Shown: positions 7,218 through 11,887 of the stretch, one piece after another
Layout: each line of letters starts with the position of its first letter
How positions within the stretch are numbered: position 1 is the stretch's first letter
Assembly (NCBI GenBank): GCA_020439605.1
Contig: JAGQSI010000029.1
Span: 1-11,887, forward strand
Source of the DNA: Acidimicrobiales bacterium
Lineage (GTDB): Bacteria > Actinomycetota > Acidimicrobiia > Acidimicrobiales > Iamiaceae
Direction of reading: 5' to 3'
DNA: 11,887 bases
Position numbers and translations under genes: made by a program
Notes under the pieces: model-generated
Database searches by the model: none
What the model saw: the letters and a program-made list of their open reading frames with translations, nothing else
Told to the model about the DNA's origin: nothing

Positions 7218-8249
7218 TCAAGTCTCTATTGAAAAGCAGCGGTCTGACAGTTGAGCAAAGGCATAGTCCCGGTAGAGGCCGTGGTACATGTGACGCGTCT
7301 TCTCGCTCCATTCGAGCGCCGCAGGCTCATTGATCCGACGTGCCACCTGCAGGATCGACCCCTCATGAACAAAGTACTCGGCCCACATTCCGGGATAGTC
7401 CTTCACGCAGGCAACCTCCACCCACGGGACCTCACCTGTCGCCTCGAAACGACGGACCCTGTTCCTGTGGGTATGTCCAGCGAAATAGCCACGAAGCCGT
7501 GCCCGGCGCGAGAACACCTCGACCAAAGCCTCCGAAGAGTCCACATCAATGCCGAACTCATGGTCTGCGCGCTCTGCCGAGGCCCGGTCACCAAGGTGAT
7601 GATGGCCAAACACGAGAACCGGCCTGTCCGCCCTGGCTGCGAGCTCATCGAGTTGTTCCAGTTGCTCCTTCGAAACAGCCCCGTGAACCATCCCGTCCAA
7701 GGAGGTGTCGATCACTGCGAGCACCACTCCCTCAAGCCAGACCTCCTGAAATCCAATCGCTGCAAACGGCGCGTAGTTGTAACTCTCGTGATTGCCTCGA
7801 ACCACGGTAAGCCGTTCACCGAAACTCGGTTCGTAAGCAGCTCGAAAGGCGTCGTACTCCCCCTGGGAGCCGGTGGATGTGAGATCACCCTTTACGATCA
7901 CCGCTGCAGGGTTTGCTGCAGCAATCTCGGCCACAGCAGCGCGGTTCATTACCTCAGGAAATGGAGCTTCTCCGGGTCCAACCTCAAAGACCGGTCCTAC
8001 ATCTGAGCCTTCGATCACACCGCAACTGGTCTCACCGAAATGGACATCATTGACCGTGGCGAAGCTCGTGAGGAGCTCTCCACGTTCCGCCAGGGTGCGA
8101 AATGCAAAGCCATCGATCTCATAGACCGAGTCAGGCCTAAGAGCGCCATAGCTGCGCGCTACGCCGGCCTCGAATACCACCGCCTCGCGGCTTGTGACCG
8201 TAGTGAGCTCAGGCGCCGATGGCGGGAAAGTTACAAAATCCGAGCACAC
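7218..8249 (-). CDS. Calcineurin-like metallophosphoesterase
   Basis: A 343-residue binuclear metal phosphoesterase. All family motifs are present: D68-x-H70 (in VNDVHFGE), GD at 121-122, GNHE at 152-155, GHHH at 215-218, and GHTH at 258-261. This pattern is that of CpdA-type phosphodiesterases and related hydrolases, so a phosphodiester or phosphomonoester substrate is expected; which one is unknown. Before the catalytic domain, residues about 20-65 (VYEIDGFAFRTLAERGELL) look like the small beta domain that precedes the core in some purple acid phosphatase-like proteins. No signal peptide or membrane helix is seen, so it is probably cytoplasmic. The start is a GTG at 8249; a TATCGT box six bases upstream suggests a leaderless mRNA. 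The gene after it begins eight bases beyond its stop codon. Confidence 0.87.
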   Translation of the reverse strand: MCSDFVTFPPSAPELTTVTSREAVVFEAGVARSYGALRPDSVYEIDGFAFRTLAERGELLTSFATVNDVHFGETSCGVIEGSDVGPVFEVGPGEAPFPEVMNRAAVAEIAAANPAAVIVKGDLTSTGSQGEYDAFRAAYEPSFGERLTVVRGNHESYNYAPFAAIGFQEVWLEGVVLAVIDTSLDGMVHGAVSKEQLEQLDELAARADRPVLVFGHHHLGDRASAERADHEFGIDVDSSEALVEVFSRRARLRGYFAGHTHRNRVRRFEATGEVPWVEVACVKDYPGMWAEYFVHEGSILQVARRINEPAALEWSEKTRHMYHGLYRDYAFAQLSDRCFSIET

Positions 8250-8278
8250 AGCCTCACGATACAGATACGATCGCGTTT
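8250..8278. promoter_or_regulatory. Divergent, apparently leaderless promoter pair
   Basis: Only 29 bp separate the GTG of the phosphoesterase (minus) from the ATG of the small LuxR-type gene (plus). On the plus strand TACGAT (8266-8271) lies seven bases before the ATG at 8279. On the minus strand TATCGT (8261-8256) lies six bases before the GTG at 8249. Neither start has a usable Shine-Dalgarno, so both transcripts may start on the initiation codon. The two boxes are four bases apart, and each -35 region would lie inside the opposite gene. Inference from spacing. Confidence 0.45.
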
Positions 8279-8776
8279 ATGGCGGCTCCGGTGTGGCTTG
8301 TTGATGAACCTATCGATTCAGAGACCCTCGTCCCAACGGGATGGAAGGTCCACCAAGGTTTTGAGCCAGCATCAACACCTTGGCTACTTGCTGACCATCG
8401 AATCATTTGTGTTGGCAACATTGAAAATGAACAAGACGGTGCAGCCGCTCTACTGGCGCTGGCACGTGGAGCCGTGCTGCTGATCCACGTGAACCTCAAC
8501 GGTCACTCTGGTCAACGCCTGATTGAGGACCTTTGCAAGGTTGCCAAGGCTCACCCACTTCGCGAGGAGGGGTCCGAGCTCAAGGAGGTGCATGTTGCAC
8601 TCCTAGATGCTCTAGCCAAAGGAGTGACTGTCTCTGCTGCTGCTGTTCAACTCCACCTCTCGAGACGTACGGCAAACAGACGCCTCGCTGAAATACGTGA
8701 GTTGCTAGACGTTGGCACAAACGCCGAGGCCGTGTCCTTGTGGATCAAACAACGCCGCGATCCAACGAGGCTCTAG
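8279..8776 (+). CDS. Small LuxR-type (GerE) HTH protein with receiver-like N-terminus
   Basis: A 165-residue probable DNA-binding protein. Residues about 104-160 (HVALLDALAKGVTVSAAAVQ, then LHLSRRTANRRLAEIRELLDVG and AEAVSLWI) follow the LuxR/GerE helix-turn-helix pattern, with SRRTANRRLAEIRELL as recognition helix and scaffold. The N-terminal 100 residues are not recognised with confidence. WLVDEP (6-11) recalls the acidic pocket of a receiver domain, and AVLLIHVNLNG (65-75) recalls its third strand. In that alignment the phosphorylated Asp would be His70. Too few residues remain for a full receiver, so phosphorelay is unlikely. The start at 8279 fits the TACGAT box; the frame is open to 8219. 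It converges on the large LuxR-type regulator, and their stop codons overlap. Confidence 0.75.
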   Translation: MAAPVWLVDEPIDSETLVPTGWKVHQGFEPASTPWLLADHRIICVGNIENEQDGAAALLALARGAVLLIHVNLNGHSGQRLIEDLCKVAKAHPLREEGSELKEVHVALLDALAKGVTVSAAAVQLHLSRRTANRRLAEIRELLDVGTNAEAVSLWIKQRRDPTRL

Positions 8777-11280
8777 TCCGACATAGACGCTTCAAGGCGT
8801 TGCAACTCGGCCACCGCAGCAAGACGGGTTGGAGCATTGAGGACCCGGCGCGCCGAGCGAATTGAGGACTCGACGGTAGAGGGCGCAACTCCTCGAACAG
8901 CAGCAATCTGTGCGGAACTGAGACCTTCACCCACGAGTCTCAACACATCAACCTGACGAGCGGTGAGCGGCCCAACCCCACGCTCTCGTACAAACACCGC
9001 GTTTGCGCCCAACGAACGCAGCGAGGATCTGGCTCGTGAGAGAATCGAGCTACAGCCAATCTTGGCTGCCGATACCTCTACATTTCGTAGTAGGGAGAGC
9101 GCGCCCTGCTCACCTAGGTGACCGAGGCACACTGCTCTCGCCCAACGACACCGAAGTGCGCAACGCAGGTCGCAGGTACTCCATAGTTTTGCCGCTTGAC
9201 GATAAAGGTCTGCCGCTTCGGCGTATCTGCCCTCCGCCTGTGCCACTGCTGCTCGCCACTCAACAGGCACGCCAGCAAACATGGCGAATATCGGGTCCGG
9301 TTCGTCGCCCTTTGGCACTTCGCCTTGTGCAATAGCGCTATGAGCACCAATGAGCCTGGTAATGAACCCGGCTGGATAGACACCTGCGCCGACCGACTCA
9401 ACGCTTGCGAGCGCTTCAAGAACTCCGTCATCGTCCCCCATGGCCCACGAGATCTCCGCTCCAGCCCATCCCCGAAGGGCAGCCTTCTGAAGCTCATCTG
9501 CCCCTTCGATACCGTCGAGTAGATCACGAGACTCGCTAAATCTTCCCAGCTCGGCCAAAGCTACTGCCATCGTTGTGAATAGGTAGGGCTGAGCCACGTA
9601 CTTCGGCGTCAAGGCAAGATCTCCACCATGGTCCTGCACCAACTTCTCCGGGGGATACCCACATTGCAGGCCGAGCATCGCTCTATACGCCTGCAATGTG
9701 AGTGTGGAAAATGTGGGATCTGGGTCGGGCTGATTGCGCAACTCGCGCTCGGCGAGCGCCAGAGCCACGGCGGGTTCGCCGCTCAACCAACGGTGTAGCA
9801 ACGATGTCACCACAGCAAGATGTTCGAGGTCTCGATCCCCTTGCTCTCGGGCTTGTTGAATGACCTCGTCGGTCATTTCTTCCCAGCCCTGTCGATCCAT
9901 CATCTGGTAGATGGCTGCGAGGCGCCACTTGGCAACGAGGACCTCTTCGCCCAATTCAAGCGCTAGCACCAAAGCTTGCTCGCTACGCTGCAAATCCCTT
10001 TCGAGATCAAAGTCCGGACCGGTGCGAAACGTTGTGGTTCCCACCAGCGCCAGAACCTCCATAGCGGTGCCACTGCCGGCCAAAAGCTCTAGAGATCGCT
10101 CACCGGACTCTGCCGCCAGCACCAACTGTCCAGCACCCCAATGGGCCTCGGCTCTCGCCAGGAGCAACTGGCCCTGCTCGTAATTGCCCAAACCCTCCAT
10201 ACCAGGGGGATCACACACCGTTATCGCATCCAACGGCCGGCGATATTTGGTCAACAACCGCGCCAGTTGGAAACGTGAGTTGGCGTCAACTTCACCGGGT
10301 GCCTCGCAGCGAACTATCAGCTCTAGAAGCTCTAGTCGGTCACGATCAGACGGAGCGCCGTGATCCTCAATGACCTTTAGAGCACGGGCTCTCGCCGTGG
10401 CTGTCTCGCCTACTCGCTCCAAGAGATGGGCACCTTCGATTGGGCCAACCAGAGGCACCAGCGAAAGTCGAGTCTCGTCCGCTCTAGTCCCAAGTAGATC
10501 AACTATGACCTCGCCAAGATGATCATGGCGAGTAGCAATCCGCTCACCCACCATTCGAGCTAGACCAGCATCAAGAAGTGTCTGAGCGCTCGCCCCGACT
10601 GTGGAGAGATCTACCGGACGCCCAAGAATCGCCAACCGCTCAAGTGACTCACGGGCCACGTCATCGAGCTCATCCACCCGCGATAGGAGCGCGCTGACGA
10701 GGTTGGTGGGCGAATCATTCTTGATCTCAAGAGCCTCAAGCAGAAGGGGGTTGCCGCCGGCAACCTTCACCAACTTGGCAAGCTCCGCAGCCGAGATGCC
10801 CTTGTGGGCCATTGCTCCAAGCTCCCGGGCACTTCGTGTGCTGAGCGGCTTTAGTTCAATGACTTCCGCCCCGAGGGCCACAAGCCAATCAACTACCACG
10901 GTTGAGCCGTTCTCACCTGTTCTGGCGGTGCCGACCAACTGGCGCTTGTCCATGAGGGCGCCAACTACCTCGATCGAGGCGCTGTCTGCCCACTGCAGAT
11001 CGTCTAGCAACAGCGGGCCGCTGGTTTCTGACAGCACCTTGGCTGCAACCAGCTGAACATCTTCGGGAACCGACGATGCCAAGAGCCTCTTGAACATGAG
11101 GTAGGGGACCCATTGCAGCGTGGCCAACGCGCCGCCTTCGTGGAACTCCCCCATCGCTCCAAGCGCGTGGCGCGCCACGAAGGTTTTGCCAATTCCCGGC
11201 GGACCCACCAATAGAGGGAATCCACCAGCGCGAGTGATCTCGCGCAGTTTCTTTAGTTCAGCGCCCCGCCCGACGAGCAT
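8773..11280 (-). CDS. LAL/MalT-type LuxR-family ATPase transcriptional regulator
   Basis: An 835-residue regulator of the large ATP-binding LuxR (LAL) class. An AAA/NACHT-like ATPase opens the protein: LVGRGAELKKL (2-12), Walker A GPPGIGKT (26-33) and Walker B LLLDDLQWADS (90-100). A long helical, Leu- and Ala-rich middle (about 300-750) suits TPR-like effector-binding repeats. The C-terminus is a GerE helix-turn-helix (about 768-830: PLTARQVDVLRLVGEGLSSA, then QIAAVRGVAPSTVESSIRSA). Such proteins activate transcription after binding an inducer and ATP; the inducer here is unknown. ATG 11280 is supported by an AGGAG eight bases upstream. It lies 13 bp after the epsilon-like subunit gene, so it looks like the last gene of the carboxylase operon, which suggests a link to acyl-CoA metabolism. 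Confidence 0.88.
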   Translation of the reverse strand: MLVGRGAELKKLREITRAGGFPLLVGPPGIGKTFVARHALGAMGEFHEGGALATLQWVPYLMFKRLLASSVPEDVQLVAAKVLSETSGPLLLDDLQWADSASIEVVGALMDKRQLVGTARTGENGSTVVVDWLVALGAEVIELKPLSTRSARELGAMAHKGISAAELAKLVKVAGGNPLLLEALEIKNDSPTNLVSALLSRVDELDDVARESLERLAILGRPVDLSTVGASAQTLLDAGLARMVGERIATRHDHLGEVIVDLLGTRADETRLSLVPLVGPIEGAHLLERVGETATARARALKVIEDHGAPSDRDRLELLELIVRCEAPGEVDANSRFQLARLLTKYRRPLDAITVCDPPGMEGLGNYEQGQLLLARAEAHWGAGQLVLAAESGERSLELLAGSGTAMEVLALVGTTTFRTGPDFDLERDLQRSEQALVLALELGEEVLVAKWRLAAIYQMMDRQGWEEMTDEVIQQAREQGDRDLEHLAVVTSLLHRWLSGEPAVALALAERELRNQPDPDPTFSTLTLQAYRAMLGLQCGYPPEKLVQDHGGDLALTPKYVAQPYLFTTMAVALAELGRFSESRDLLDGIEGADELQKAALRGWAGAEISWAMGDDDGVLEALASVESVGAGVYPAGFITRLIGAHSAIAQGEVPKGDEPDPIFAMFAGVPVEWRAAVAQAEGRYAEAADLYRQAAKLWSTCDLRCALRCRWARAVCLGHLGEQGALSLLRNVEVSAAKIGCSSILSRARSSLRSLGANAVFVRERGVGPLTARQVDVLRLVGEGLSSAQIAAVRGVAPSTVESSIRSARRVLNAPTRLAAVAELQRLEASMSD

Positions 11281-11288
11281 GTGGTCGG

Positions 11289-11293
11289 CTCCT
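11289..11293 (-). promoter_or_regulatory. Ribosome binding site of the LAL regulator
   Basis: AGGAG on the minus strand, eight bases before ATG 11280 and directly after the upstream stop codon. It is the clearest Shine-Dalgarno in the window, fixes this start, and implies translation from a polycistronic mRNA. Confidence 0.7.
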
Positions 11294-11476
11294 CTACCAG
11301 GGTCGGTTTCGTCGTTGCGGCACTGGCTTTGCCCACCAGCGACCGGACCACCGCCACCGCGAAGGTTCAGCTAGGGGCGCGCCCGCACCACCAGAAGTGG
11401 TCATCGCTTGAATCGCAGCAGCGATGGCAGCAACTTCCTCATCAGCAGGGGTAGGGGTGATCTGCATTGCGCTCAC
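11294..11476 (-). CDS. Acyl-CoA carboxylase epsilon-like subunit
   Basis: A 60-residue protein whose features match the short epsilon subunits of actinobacterial acetyl/propionyl-CoA carboxylases. It has an Ala-rich helix after PTPADEEVAAIAAAIQAM (8-25), a Gly/Ala/Pro linker (26-37), and a Trp- and Arg-rich end (SRWRWSGRWW, 39-48). In known complexes this subunit helps hold the alpha and beta subunits together and stimulates activity. The GTG start shares four bases (GTGA) with the TGA stop of the carboxyltransferase gene, a classic coupled arrangement, and epsilon genes usually sit directly after the beta gene. The sequence is short and weakly conserved, so the call rests as much on position as on motif. 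Confidence 0.65.
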   Translation of the reverse strand: MSAMQITPTPADEEVAAIAAAIQAMTTSGGAGAPLAEPSRWRWSGRWWAKPVPQRRNRPW

Positions 11477-11887
11477 AGTGGCATGTTGCCATGTTTGCGA
11501 GGTGGAAGCTCTTCCTTCTTGGATTCGAGCATCTGCAAACCATCGATCAACAGGCGGCGGGTATCGGCCGGGTCGATCACATCGTCCACGTAACCACGCT
11601 CTGCCGCCACATAGGGGTTACACCACTTCTCGGAGTACGCATCCACAAGTTCTGCCTTCTTGGCCTGTGGGTCTGCTGCCTCTGTGATGTCCTTACGGTT
11701 GAGGATCTCTACAGCTCCGGTGGCGCCCATGACGGCGAGTTCTGCCGATGGCCATGCGTAGGCAAGATCTGAGCCGATGGACTTGGAATCCATAACCACA
11801 TAGGCACCGCCATAGGCCTTGCGGGTGATCACCTGAATCCGCGGCACGGTTGCTTCGCAGTAGGCGTAGAGGAGCTTGGCGCCGTGG
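11473..11887 (-). CDS. Acyl-CoA carboxylase carboxyltransferase (beta) subunit, C-terminal part
   Basis: The last 137 residues of a biotin-dependent carboxyltransferase of the PccB/AccD5 family; the 5' part lies beyond the right edge. These enzymes move the carboxyl group from carboxybiotin to acetyl-, propionyl- or longer acyl-CoA, feeding fatty acid synthesis or methylmalonyl-CoA metabolism. The fragment starts HGAKLLYAYCEATVPRIQVI. It contains the conserved blocks TRKAYGGAY (21-29) and AWPSAELAVMGATGAVEIL (44-62). It ends in PRKHGNMPL, the usual C-terminus of the family. After GGAY it reads VVM, where PccB proteins have DVM, so propionyl-CoA should not be assumed as substrate. It is the first visible gene of the carboxylase-epsilon-LAL unit. 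Confidence 0.92.
   Translation of the reverse strand, partial: HGAKLLYAYCEATVPRIQVITRKAYGGAYVVMDSKSIGSDLAYAWPSAELAVMGATGAVEILNRKDITEAADPQAKKAELVDAYSEKWCNPYVAAERGYVDDVIDPADTRRLLIDGLQMLESKKEELPPRKHGNMPL

Noticed and set aside
7251..8006. 251-codon plus-strand frame
   Set aside because: It is antisense to the metallophosphoesterase, whose five metal-binding motifs are intact, and it has no recognisable domain.

Overview
The window comes from a moderately GC-rich actinobacterium. Three features support this: a mycothiol-type DinB-fold enzyme (6571-7209, minus), an actinobacterial acyl-CoA carboxylase carboxyltransferase followed by a tiny epsilon-like subunit (11294-11887, minus), and a Ski2-like helicase of the DUF3516 architecture (669-3200, plus). 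Several starts look leaderless, with a TANNNT box six or seven bases before the start codon, which is also common in Actinomycetota. The metabolic content would suit an aerobic, CoA-rich lineage such as Acidimicrobiia, but that finer placement is a guess.

Layout, left to right. (1) 1-579, minus: a partial, unrecognised protein gene, divergent from the helicase. (2) 669-3200, plus: an ATP-dependent RNA helicase of about 843 residues. (3) 3243-3296: two hairpins back to back over the translation start of an amidase-signature hydrolase (3279-4814). One base after the amidase stop, a YchJ/SEC-C protein follows (4816-5211). (4) 5164-6327, minus: a family III (CaiB/BaiF) CoA-transferase whose tail overlaps the YchJ gene by 48 bp. 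Its 243-bp upstream region (6328-6570) holds an unusually structured GC-rich segment and a hairpin between a Shine-Dalgarno-like GGAGG and the ATG. (5) 6571-8249, minus: a two-gene unit of a calcineurin-like metallophosphoesterase and a mycothiol-dependent maleylpyruvate isomerase-like protein. (6) 8279-8776, plus: a small LuxR-type HTH protein, divergent from the phosphoesterase across 29 bp. (7) 8773-11887, minus: an apparent operon of acyl-CoA carboxylase beta subunit (partial), epsilon-like subunit and a large LuxR-type AAA ATPase regulator (LAL/MalT type).

How the genes may work together. The right part joins acyl-CoA carboxylation, one short coupled subunit gene and a large ATP-dependent regulator in one transcript. 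A second, small LuxR-type protein converges on that regulator, and the two stop codons share one CTAG. CoA chemistry returns in the CaiB-family transferase. The helicase and amidase regions look like ordinary housekeeping or accessory metabolism. No tRNA, rRNA, CRISPR array, insertion sequence, prophage gene or toxin-antitoxin pair was seen. Nothing here is clearly a new defence or mobile system. The best candidates for undescribed biology are the structured region upstream of the CoA-transferase, the twin hairpins on the amidase start, and the carboxylase-LAL-small LuxR arrangement.
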